Shown here piece by piece: positions 7,721 through 14,855 of a DNA stretch of 64,000 nucleotides. Within the stretch, counting starts at the first letter, position 1. Every line of letters starts with the position of its first letter. A program made the position numbers and the translations under genes. This DNA is from Granulicella aggregans (lineage in GTDB: Bacteria; Acidobacteriota; Terriglobia; Terriglobales; Acidobacteriaceae). The DNA lies in assembly GCF_025685565.1 (NCBI RefSeq), contig NZ_JAGSYE010000001.1, positions 1,736,001 through 1,800,000 on the forward strand, written 5' to 3'. The notes beneath the pieces are model-generated. The model saw only the letters and a program-made list of their open reading frames with translations, had not been told where the DNA came from and ran no database searches.

Positions 7721-10375
7721 ATGACTGCTCTGAAGCTCGCCCTTATGGCATCGCTCCTCCCCGCCACCCTCGCCTCCGCCCAGCTCGTTCACCAGATCCC
7801 CGAGCAGACCCTCACCGGCTGGCAGATGCAGGACACCTCCAAGGTGGCAGGCAAGCCCGCCGAGGTCTCAAGCCCCGCCTTCAAGCCGGAAAATTGGTAC
7901 AAGGCAACAGTCCCCGGAACGGTCCTCACCACGCTGGTCGACAATAAGGTCTACCCCGAGCCCCTCTACGGCGAGAACATGCGTTCCATCCCTGAGAGCC
8001 TCAACAAGGCCGACTACTGGTACCGCACCACATTCATGGTCCCCGCCTCGCACAAGGGCCGCCACACCTGGCTGCACTTCGCCGGCATCAACTACGAGGC
8101 CCAGATCTGGGTCAACGGCCATCAGGCCGGCTCCATGCGAGGCGCCTTCATCCGCGGCGACTTTGACATCTCCGACTTCGTCAAGCCCGGCACCACCGCA
8201 GCTCTCGCCGTCCTCATCTCGCCGCAACCGCACCCCGGCAAGCCCGTGGAACACACCGTCGCCAACGGAGTCGGCGTCAACGGTGGAGATACCGCAATCG
8301 ACGGCCCAACCTTCCTCTCCACCATCGGCTGGGACTGGTTGCCCGCCGTCCGCGACCGCGATACCGGCATCTGGCTGCCCGTCACTCTCTCTGCCAGCGG
8401 CCCTGTGTTGATCAAACAACCCTTCGTCACCAGCGAGATCGCCGCAGACCACGGAACCGCCGATCTCACCGTCGCCGCCACAGTCAACAACATCACCGCC
8501 GCGCCCATCACCGGCACACTCACCGGCACCATCAAGGGCCCCGGCGCAGAGCCCATCAAGTTCAGCAAGCAAGTCTCCATCGACGCGAACAGCGCCACAT
8601 CCGTAACCCTGGACACCGCCTCCATCCCCGCCCTCCACATCAGAGACCCGCACCTCTGGTGGCCGAACGGCTACGGCAAGCAAAATCTCTACAAACTCAC
8701 GCTCTCCTTTGAGCTCGCCAAATCTGAAGCTCTCTCCGACGCCATCACCACCAACTTCGGCATCCGCAAGATCGACTACTCCGTCTCCGACTCCGAGAAC
8801 CTCACCCTCTCCGTCAACGGAGTCCGCATCATGGTTCGCGGCGGCAACTGGGGCCTTGACGAAGGCATGAAGCGCATCCCGCGCGAGCGCCTCGACGCGC
8901 AGTTCCACATGCACGCCCTCGCCAACCTCAACCTCATCCGCAACTGGGTCGGCCAGAGCACCAGCCCCGACTTCTACGACATGGCCGACAAGTACGGCAT
9001 CCTCCTCTGGGACGAGTTCTTTCAACCCAACCCCAGCGACGGCCCCAACCCCGACGACATACCCACCTACCTCGCCAACGTCACCGACAAGGTTCTCCGC
9101 TACCGCAACCATCCCGCCATCGCCGTCTGGTGCGCCCGCAACGAGGGCTACCCGCCCAAGGCACTCGACGACCAACTCAAGATCATGATGGCGAAGCTCG
9201 ACCCCACCCGCCTCTATCAATCGAACTCAGCCGATGGCCGCGGCGTCTCCTCGCACGGTCCTTATCACTGGCGCTCGCCGCACCTCTTCTACAACCTCAA
9301 CGAGAGCTTCAAGACCGAGACCGGCTCCGTCTCAATCCCCACAATCGAGTCGATTCAGGGAATGATGCCCGAGAAGGACTGGGAGACCCAGAACGACGAC
9401 TGGGCCCAGCACGACCTCGCCCATGGTGCACAACGCGGCGACGCCTACCCCTACGAGCTCGCCAGACGCTACGGCCCCATCCGCAACCTCGCCGACTTCG
9501 TCCGCAAGGGCCAGCTCGCCAACTACGAGGCCTTCCGCGCCATGTACGAAGGCCGCAACGCGCAGATGTTCAAGGCCACCACCGGCGTCATCACGTGGAT
9601 GAGCCATCCCGCGCAACCCAGCTTCGTCTGGCAGCTCTATCACTACGACCTCGATCCCAACTCATCGCTCTTCGCCGCGAAGAAAGCCTCCGAGACGATC
9701 CACGTCCAGCTCAATGAAGCCAATCATGGCGTCGAAGTCGTCAACAACACGCCCGAGCCGCTGTCCGGCCTCAAGGTCCACACCACCCAATACCTTCTCG
9801 ACGGCAAGATCGTCGGTGAAGACACAAAGCCCATCGCAAACCTCCCCGCCAGCAGCACCATCAAGGTCTATCAGTTCGTCGAAGCAACACGCGAAGCTCT
9901 CTACTTCGTGAAGCTCGATCTCACCGACTCAGCGGGCAAGCTCCTCTCCACCAACTTCTACTGGCAGAACGTAGCCCAGGAAGACTTCACCGGCCTCGAA
10001 AAGCTCCCCACCGTCACGCTCGACGCGAAGGCAACCTCGACCACCGAAGGCAGTAACACCTTCATCAAAGTCACGATCCACAACCCATCGAAGTCGATCG
10101 CATTGATGACCCATCTTCAGCTTCACCAGAAGCAATCCGGCAAGCGCGTCCTACCCGCCTTCTACTCCGACAACTACGTCACGCTCACGCCCAACGAAGC
10201 GCGCACCATCACCATCGAAGCCGCCACCAAAGACCTCGCAGACGACAGCCCTCTTATTGCCATCGACGGCTTCAACATCGACGTCAAGCCTTCGTCAGGC
10301 GAAGTCTCCATAGCTCCAAACCTCAACGCTCAACCCATGCACTGGCCCGCCTCCAACCTCGTCCCTCATCAATAA
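7721..10375 (+). CDS. Secreted GH2 glycoside hydrolase (beta-mannosidase / exo-glucosaminidase-like)
   Basis: Exported glycosidase of about 884 residues acting on beta-linked sugars. The start at 7721 gives a clean signal peptide (ALKLALMASLLPATLASAQ); an upstream ATG at 7676 and the long open frame before it lack this. Next comes a GH2 sugar-binding jelly-roll domain (WYKATVPGTVLTTL, YWYRTTF, GINYEAQIWVNG), an immunoglobulin-like domain, and the catalytic barrel with WCARNEGYPP, whose Glu (about residue 475) is the expected acid/base. Glu 543 in PTIESIQ is a candidate nucleophile. C-terminal beta domains follow. GH2 members with this N-E-G motif are usually mannosidase or glucosaminidase types, but specificity is not decided here. 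It stands alone between repeat-filled gaps. Confidence 0.88.
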   Translation: MTALKLALMASLLPATLASAQLVHQIPEQTLTGWQMQDTSKVAGKPAEVSSPAFKPENWYKATVPGTVLTTLVDNKVYPEPLYGENMRSIPESLNKADYWYRTTFMVPASHKGRHTWLHFAGINYEAQIWVNGHQAGSMRGAFIRGDFDISDFVKPGTTAALAVLISPQPHPGKPVEHTVANGVGVNGGDTAIDGPTFLSTIGWDWLPAVRDRDTGIWLPVTLSASGPVLIKQPFVTSEIAADHGTADLTVAATVNNITAAPITGTLTGTIKGPGAEPIKFSKQVSIDANSATSVTLDTASIPALHIRDPHLWWPNGYGKQNLYKLTLSFELAKSEALSDAITTNFGIRKIDYSVSDSENLTLSVNGVRIMVRGGNWGLDEGMKRIPRERLDAQFHMHALANLNLIRNWVGQSTSPDFYDMADKYGILLWDEFFQPNPSDGPNPDDIPTYLANVTDKVLRYRNHPAIAVWCARNEGYPPKALDDQLKIMMAKLDPTRLYQSNSADGRGVSSHGPYHWRSPHLFYNLNESFKTETGSVSIPTIESIQGMMPEKDWETQNDDWAQHDLAHGAQRGDAYPYELARRYGPIRNLADFVRKGQLANYEAFRAMYEGRNAQMFKATTGVITWMSHPAQPSFVWQLYHYDLDPNSSLFAAKKASETIHVQLNEANHGVEVVNNTPEPLSGLKVHTTQYLLDGKIVGEDTKPIANLPASSTIKVYQFVEATREALYFVKLDLTDSAGKLLSTNFYWQNVAQEDFTGLEKLPTVTLDAKATSTTEGSNTFIKVTIHNPSKSIALMTHLQLHQKQSGKRVLPAFYSDNYVTLTPNEARTITIEAATKDLADDSPLIAIDGFNIDVKPSSGEVSIAPNLNAQPMHWPASNLVPHQ

Positions 10376-10378
10376 ATC

Positions 10379-10415
10379 CGGGTGTCCCACGTCTCCACTC
10401 TGAGACGTGGGACAC
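10379..10415. repeat. Palindromic repeat, family A (short-loop variant)
   Basis: GGGTGTCCCACGTCTC and GAGACGTGGGACAC arms, immediately after the GH2 stop codon. It could double as a terminator stem but has no T-run. Confidence 0.75.
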
Positions 10416-10482
10416 TTGCGCGAACGCGCGAACCGCAACCCCTCACCCATTCAAAACCGCTCACTTTTCTCCCCACTTGATT

Positions 10483-10520
10483 CTTGTCATCCTTCGCGAA
10501 GCGGAGGACCCGCTTCTGTC
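10483..10520. repeat. Hairpin repeat, family D
   Basis: CTTGTCATCCTTCGC followed by GCGGAGGACCCGCTTCTG; left part of a D-A composite before the DUF817 gene. Confidence 0.7.
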
Positions 10521-10559
10521 TTTGCCGTGGCCTGTTCTTCCTAAATAGCTACCAAACTC

Positions 10560-10604
10560 CGGGTGCCCCATCCATCGCGGTCGTATCGCGATGGGTGGGA
10601 ACGT
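10560..10604. repeat. Palindromic repeat, family A
   Basis: CGGGTGCCCCATCCATCGCG and CGCGATGGGTGGGAACGT; it ends about 30 bases before the DUF817 start. Confidence 0.8.
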
Positions 10605-10635
10605 ATACCCTCAACCCAGTCCCTCTCCACCCACC

Positions 10636-11499
10636 ATGCTCGCTTACACAAAATCCCGCTTCCACGCGGTCCGCGTCCGCTTCGAGAACCACGTCCCCAC
10701 CAGTCCGCTCAACGCGCGCCTATGGGAGTTCTTCCTCTTCACCTTCAAGCAAGCCTGGGCATGCCTCTTCGGCGGGACGCTCCTCACCCTCGTCCTCCTC
10801 ACAAAGCTCTTTTATCCCCCTCACGCATTCCTCGCCCGCTATGACTTCCTCTTCCTCGTAGCCCTCGCCATCCAGGCACTCCTGCTTATCCTCCGCATGG
10901 AGACCGTCCGCGAAGCCAAGATTATCTTGGTCTTCCACATCGTCGGCACGGTCATGGAGCTCTTCAAGACACAGCTCGGCTTCTGGCAGTATCCCGAGGC
11001 AAGCTTCTTTCGTCTCGGCCATGTTCCACTCTTCTCCGGCTTCATGTACGCCTCGGTAGGCAGCTTCATCGCCCGCATCACCCGCATCTTCGACCTCCGC
11101 TTCACCCGCTACCCCAGCGCGAAAGCCACGTCAGTCCTGGCGATTCTCATCTATGCCAACTTCTTCACCCACCACTACCTTCCCGACATCCGCTACCTGC
11201 TCTTCCTCTTCATCGCGATCCTCTTCGGCCCCACATGGATCTACTACCGGCCTTATCAGAAGCACCGTCGCATGCCGCTGCTGCTCGGCTTCTGCCTGGT
11301 TGCCCTCTTCATCTGGCTCGCAGAAAACATCGGCACCTTCGCCAACATATGGGTCTACCCCAACCAGCACAACGGCTGGCACGTAGTCCACTTCCAGAAA
11401 TTCGGGAGCTGGCTTCTGCTGATGATCATCAGCTTCATCCTGGTCACTCTCGTCCACAAGCCACGCCCACCTGTGGCGACCGAATACCAGCAGCCTTGA
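10636..11499 (+). CDS. DUF817 family integral membrane protein
   Basis: Polytopic membrane protein of 287 residues with about seven to eight hydrophobic helices, for example FGGTLLTLVLLTKLFY, FLFLVALAIQALLLIL and LLLMIISFILVTLV. Conserved-looking stretches such as ETVREAKIILVFHIVGTVMEL, FWQYPE and LAENIGTFANIWVYPNQ match the DUF817 family, whose function is unknown. The ATG at 10636 is chosen because the upstream part of the open frame runs through an A repeat and is rich in Pro/Ser. There is no strong ribosome binding site. Repeats flank the gene on both sides and no operon partner is seen. Confidence 0.85.
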   Translation: MLAYTKSRFHAVRVRFENHVPTSPLNARLWEFFLFTFKQAWACLFGGTLLTLVLLTKLFYPPHAFLARYDFLFLVALAIQALLLILRMETVREAKIILVFHIVGTVMELFKTQLGFWQYPEASFFRLGHVPLFSGFMYASVGSFIARITRIFDLRFTRYPSAKATSVLAILIYANFFTHHYLPDIRYLLFLFIAILFGPTWIYYRPYQKHRRMPLLLGFCLVALFIWLAENIGTFANIWVYPNQHNGWHVVHFQKFGSWLLLMIISFILVTLVHKPRPPVATEYQQP

Positions 11500-11524
11500 T
11501 GCTTGCATCCTCCTCGCGTCAATC

Positions 11525-11572
11525 CTTGTCATCTTTCGCGAACCGGGGCCGGGAAGCGGAGGATCCGCTCTT
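11525..11572. repeat. Hairpin repeat, family D (with extra loop)
   Basis: CTTGTCATCTTTCGCGAACC and GGAAGCGGAGGATCCGCTC; left part of a D-A composite between DUF817 and the anti-sigma gene. Confidence 0.65.
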
Positions 11573-11614
11573 TCCTTTGCCATTGCCTATTCTCTTCCCT
11601 AAGCCACAACCGTT

Positions 11615-11654
11615 CGGGTGCCCCATCCATCGCGTCTTTGCGATGGGTGGGACG
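11615..11654. repeat. Palindromic repeat, family A
   Basis: CGGGTGCCCCATCCATCGCG and GCGATGGGTGGGACGT with a very short loop, in the convergent gap downstream of both neighbours. Confidence 0.8.
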
Positions 11655-11675
11655 TAAGCAGTCAACCCGGCATAC

Positions 11676-12419
11676 TCACCGCTGCGCCCCATCGACCGCC
11701 ACCACTAACTCCTTCAGCTTCGCCATCTCCACATCACTCACCGCAACAACCTCAAGCCCCGCAGCATGCGAGTCCAAAATATGAAACCCTGAGGCCCGCA
11801 CCTCCGTAGCACCCCCAGCCTCTGATCCAGCCTTCTCCATCAGGAAAACCGAGGCCCGATGCTTGCCCACGCTATAGATCAACTGCGCCGCCGGACGATG
11901 CCCAACATAAGTCAGGTTCGCCCCCTCCAGCGTCGTCCCTTCAGGCAATCCTTCCGGCACGTTGAAGCTGAACGGGATCTTCCCCTGGAACCATGGCTTC
12001 ACCGTGTGCCGGTCGGAAGACAACACCTCCGGTGCTGCGCTTGCAGCCATCGTTGCTACATGCTGATCTGTAATCTCCGTCGCCAGCCCCTGCTCGATCT
12101 TCTGCGGGGTGAGACGCCACCATCCCATGCCTGCGAACGCAACGAACAGGGCCGCCGCAACCGCCCACTGCCTCCAAACCCCGCGGCTCGCAGTGGGCTT
12201 CGCGTCACGACTGTTACCTAATCGTGCGCGCAAATCGTCGGGCAACGTATACCGCCGCCCCACCTGCGCCGTCGTCTGCTTCAGCATCATCCTTGTCAGT
12301 GCGTCCGTGGTGCACTCCGCGCAACTCGCAAGATGGGCCGTCGCAGTCGCCATCTCCTGCGAAGACAGCTCGCCGTCAGCCAACGCGCTCATCGACTCAT
12401 CCGATAGATGTTCCATCAT
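11676..12419 (-). CDS. Anti-sigma factor with zinc-binding N-terminal domain
   Basis: Membrane-anchored regulator of the ECF sigma factor encoded just upstream; their frames overlap by four bases (ATGA), which implies translational coupling. The 247-residue protein starts with an anti-sigma HxxxCxxC motif (HLASCAEC, about residues 32-39) that should bind zinc and the sigma factor. A single membrane helix follows (WAVAAALFVAFAGMGWW), then an exported C-terminal domain of about 130 residues that is probably the sensor part. The start ATG at 12419 or the next codon at 12416 are equivalent choices. The signal that releases the sigma factor is unknown; the divergent haem and phosphoesterase genes are candidate targets. 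Confidence 0.85.
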   Translation of the reverse strand: MMEHLSDESMSALADGELSSQEMATATAHLASCAECTTDALTRMMLKQTTAQVGRRYTLPDDLRARLGNSRDAKPTASRGVWRQWAVAAALFVAFAGMGWWRLTPQKIEQGLATEITDQHVATMAASAAPEVLSSDRHTVKPWFQGKIPFSFNVPEGLPEGTTLEGANLTYVGHRPAAQLIYSVGKHRASVFLMEKAGSEAGGATEVRASGFHILDSHAAGLEVVAVSDVEMAKLKELVVAVDGAQR

Positions 12420-12997
12420 CTCCGCACGCCTCTCGCAACGTCCTTCAATAGTTCCTCCCGTAGCTGCCGCCTCGCGCGCGCGATGCGCGACATCACCGTG
12501 CCCATAGGAATCTCCAGCACCGTGGCAATCTCGCGGTACTTCATCTCCTCCACATCGCACAGCAAAATCACCTCGAGCAGCGGTGCGGGCAACTGCTCCA
12601 TCGCCGCCTCCACCGCGGCCCGATCGCTCATCTGCAGGAAGAGGCTCTCCGGCGTCGCCCACTCAACCGCTCCATCCGGGACGACCTCAGTTCCGCTCAA
12701 CTCATCTTCGAGCGCAATGGTCCGCCGCGTTTCAAGCCCCGTCTTCGAAGTCAGAAAGGTGTTCCTCAAGATGCGAAAGATCCACGCCTTGAAGTTGCTG
12801 CCAGCCTCGAACCCGGCATAACCGCGCAACCCCTTTAGATATGTCTCCTGCACCAGGTCCTCGGCATCGGCAGGAACGCGCGCCAGCCACGAAGCGAGGT
12901 TGTAGAGCGCAGGCAGCAGCGGCTCCGCCATCTCCTCAAAGCTTCGGGTCGATTCCGCCTGTTCAGGCGCGGCACGCTTCCACGCTAATAACGTCAT
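12416..12997 (-). CDS. ECF-type RNA polymerase sigma factor
   Basis: Extracytoplasmic-function sigma factor of 193 residues. Region 2 is seen in LVQETYLKGLRGYAGFEAGS and FKAWIFRILRNTF, and region 4 in AMEQLPAPLLEVILLCDVEEM, then YREIATVLEIPMGTVMSRIARARRQL, where the helix-turn-helix binds the -35 element. GGAG lies six bases before the ATG. The gene is the first of a two-gene unit with the zinc anti-sigma factor. It is transcribed away from the metallophosphoesterase/cytochrome pair, with about 100 bases between the starts, so those genes may form part of its regulon (inference). Confidence 0.93.
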   Translation of the reverse strand: MTLLAWKRAAPEQAESTRSFEEMAEPLLPALYNLASWLARVPADAEDLVQETYLKGLRGYAGFEAGSNFKAWIFRILRNTFLTSKTGLETRRTIALEDELSGTEVVPDGAVEWATPESLFLQMSDRAAVEAAMEQLPAPLLEVILLCDVEEMKYREIATVLEIPMGTVMSRIARARRQLREELLKDVARGVRR

Positions 12998-13095
12998 CGG
13001 TGCTCCGCTTCACCCATGCAAACTATAAAGCTTCGAAAATATTCCCGGAATAAATCTTGGGTTCGCTGGTTTACCTCTGCGGAGGAACAAAACGC

Positions 13096-14079
13096 ATGAG
13101 CGATCAACATCTACCGGAACCAGTGCCGGAGAACCCAGCAACCACCCCATCATCCGACGGCATCGACCGCCGCAACTTCCTGTCCTGCATGGCCTGGGCC
13201 GGAACCGGCCTTATCTGGAGTATGGTGGGCGGCGTCCCCACCTCGAAGCTCTTCGCCGCCACGCCATCCAGCCATGCTGCCGCGCAAAGCAGCTTCAGCT
13301 TCGTTCAAATCAGCGACAGCCATATCGGCTTCAATAAGCCAGCGAACCAGGACGTCACGGGAACGCTGAAGCTGGCCATCGACAAGATCAACGCGCTCTC
13401 CGTCAGGCCGGAACTCCTGCTGCATACCGGCGACATCACCCACTCCGCCAAGCCCGCGGAGTTCGACACCGCCCAGCAACTCATCAAGTCCGCTAAGGCA
13501 GGCGAGACCTTCTACGTCCCCGGCGAACACGACTTCGCCTCCGACGACGGTGCCCAGTACAAAGCACGTTTCGGCAAAGGAACGCTGGGCACCGGCTGGT
13601 ATAGCTTCAATCATCGCGGCGTCCACTTTATCGGCCTGAATAACTGTCTCCAGATCGACGCGCTCGGCAAGCTTGGCCCGGATCAGCTCGCATGGCTCAA
13701 GCAGGACCTCGCCGGCCTCTCTGCGTCGACACCGATAGTCGTCTTCGCCCACATCCCCTTGTGGATGGTTTACCCCGAGTGGGGCTGGGCAACGCAGGAT
13801 GGAGCTGAAGCTCTCAGCTATCTCAAGCGCTTTGGCTCTGTCACTGTCCTCAACGGCCACATCCATCAGGTGGTGCAGAAGGTCGAAGGCAACGTCGCCT
13901 TCCACACCGCCACATCGACGGCCTTCCCCCAACCAGCGCCCGGCAAAGCTCCCAGCGCAGGCCCGATGATGGTACCTGCGGGCAAGCTCCGCAGCGTCCT
14001 CGGCATCACCGAAGTACAGTACATCGCGAAACACTCTCATCTCGCCATCGTCGATGCGTCGCTTGCGGAGAACGCATGA
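13096..14079 (+). CDS. Tat-exported calcineurin-like metallophosphoesterase
   Basis: Exported phosphoesterase of 327 residues. A twin-arginine signal (DRRNFLSCMAWAGTG) precedes the catalytic fold. The metal-binding motifs run in family order: ISDSHIG (D-x-H), HTGDITH, PGEHD (the usual GNHD with Glu for Asn), FAHIPL and NGHIHQ. The ATG at 13096 is chosen because GGAGG lies about ten bases before it; an in-frame start at 13057 has no such site. The stop overlaps the start of the cytochrome gene (ATGA), so the two are co-translated. Location on the periplasmic face and divergence from an ECF sigma pair suggest an envelope-stress or redox-linked role. The substrate is unknown. Confidence 0.9.
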   Translation: MSDQHLPEPVPENPATTPSSDGIDRRNFLSCMAWAGTGLIWSMVGGVPTSKLFAATPSSHAAAQSSFSFVQISDSHIGFNKPANQDVTGTLKLAIDKINALSVRPELLLHTGDITHSAKPAEFDTAQQLIKSAKAGETFYVPGEHDFASDDGAQYKARFGKGTLGTGWYSFNHRGVHFIGLNNCLQIDALGKLGPDQLAWLKQDLAGLSASTPIVVFAHIPLWMVYPEWGWATQDGAEALSYLKRFGSVTVLNGHIHQVVQKVEGNVAFHTATSTAFPQPAPGKAPSAGPMMVPAGKLRSVLGITEVQYIAKHSHLAIVDASLAENA

Positions 14080-14846
14080 AACTCCGCACCGCCGTTCTCG
14101 CCTGGATCACTGCATTGCCAGCCTCGCTGCTTCTGGCCCGCGTCCATCCTTTCGGGGACGCGGGCCTCTTCGCCGCAACTCACCCCGCGCATCCCACCTC
14201 GATACCGCCGCAAGCGGACGCGATCCTCTCAGCCAAGTGCGTCGACTGCCACTCCGAGCAGACCCGCCCGCATCTCTATGGCCGATTTGCTCCCATATCC
14301 TGGCTGATGGAGCGCGACATCGTCGAAGGCCGCAAACATCTCGATCTCACAGCCTGGGACACCTACACCCCCGACAGGCAACAGACCCTCCAGTCACTCA
14401 TCCTCAAAGAGGTCAGATCGAACGAGATGCCGTTGCCGCAGTACCGCATCATCCACCCCGACTCCGCGATGACTGCTGCGGACATCGAGGCTCTTACTTC
14501 CTGGGCCCATGCTTCCACCTCAAATGAGCTGCCATCCGCGACCACCGAAGGCGATTCTGCTGCGGGCAAGCTCGTCTTCGAGAAGCGCTGCACCGGCTGC
14601 CACGCGCTCGACCAAAGTCACGAAGGGCCGAAGCTGCGAGGAGTCTTCGGCAAACCTTCCGCGCAGGTCGCGGGCTTCGACTACTCGCCGGCGCTCAAAA
14701 GCTCGCACATCATCTGGAACGAGACCACGCTCGACAAATGGCTCACCGACCCTGACGCGTTTGCTCCGGGCAACAACATGAGCTTCGGTATCCCGAAACC
14801 GCAGGAGCGCAAGGACCTCATCCGATTCCTGAAGGACTCTCGCTGA
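14076..14846 (+). CDS. Exported dihaem protein: haem-binding domain plus cytochrome c domain
   Basis: Periplasmic electron carrier of 256 residues with an N-terminal signal peptide (AVLAWITALPASLLLA). It holds two CxxCH haem-attachment sites: CVDCH (about residue 55) in a domain like the Haem_bd family, with the nearby NEMPLPQY segment, and CTGCH (about residue 172) in a class I cytochrome c domain whose distal ligand is probably the Met in NNMSFGI. The start overlaps the phosphoesterase stop by four bases. Pairing with a Tat-exported phosphoesterase suggests that the two work on the same periplasmic process, but no electron donor or acceptor is visible nearby. Confidence 0.88.
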   Translation: MKLRTAVLAWITALPASLLLARVHPFGDAGLFAATHPAHPTSIPPQADAILSAKCVDCHSEQTRPHLYGRFAPISWLMERDIVEGRKHLDLTAWDTYTPDRQQTLQSLILKEVRSNEMPLPQYRIIHPDSAMTAADIEALTSWAHASTSNELPSATTEGDSAAGKLVFEKRCTGCHALDQSHEGPKLRGVFGKPSAQVAGFDYSPALKSSHIIWNETTLDKWLTDPDAFAPGNNMSFGIPKPQERKDLIRFLKDSR

Positions 14847-14855
14847 CCGTAGTCT

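Noticed and set aside
7868-9220. 450-codon open frame antisense to the GH2 gene
   Set aside because: Val/Gly/Asp-rich sequence without motifs; an artefact of GC-rich codon use on the other strand.
10379-10415. Family A hairpins as ordinary Rho-independent terminators
   Set aside because: They lack a T-run, occur before starts as well as after stops, and lie in frame inside recG, xseA and glmM. Some may still act as terminators by chance.
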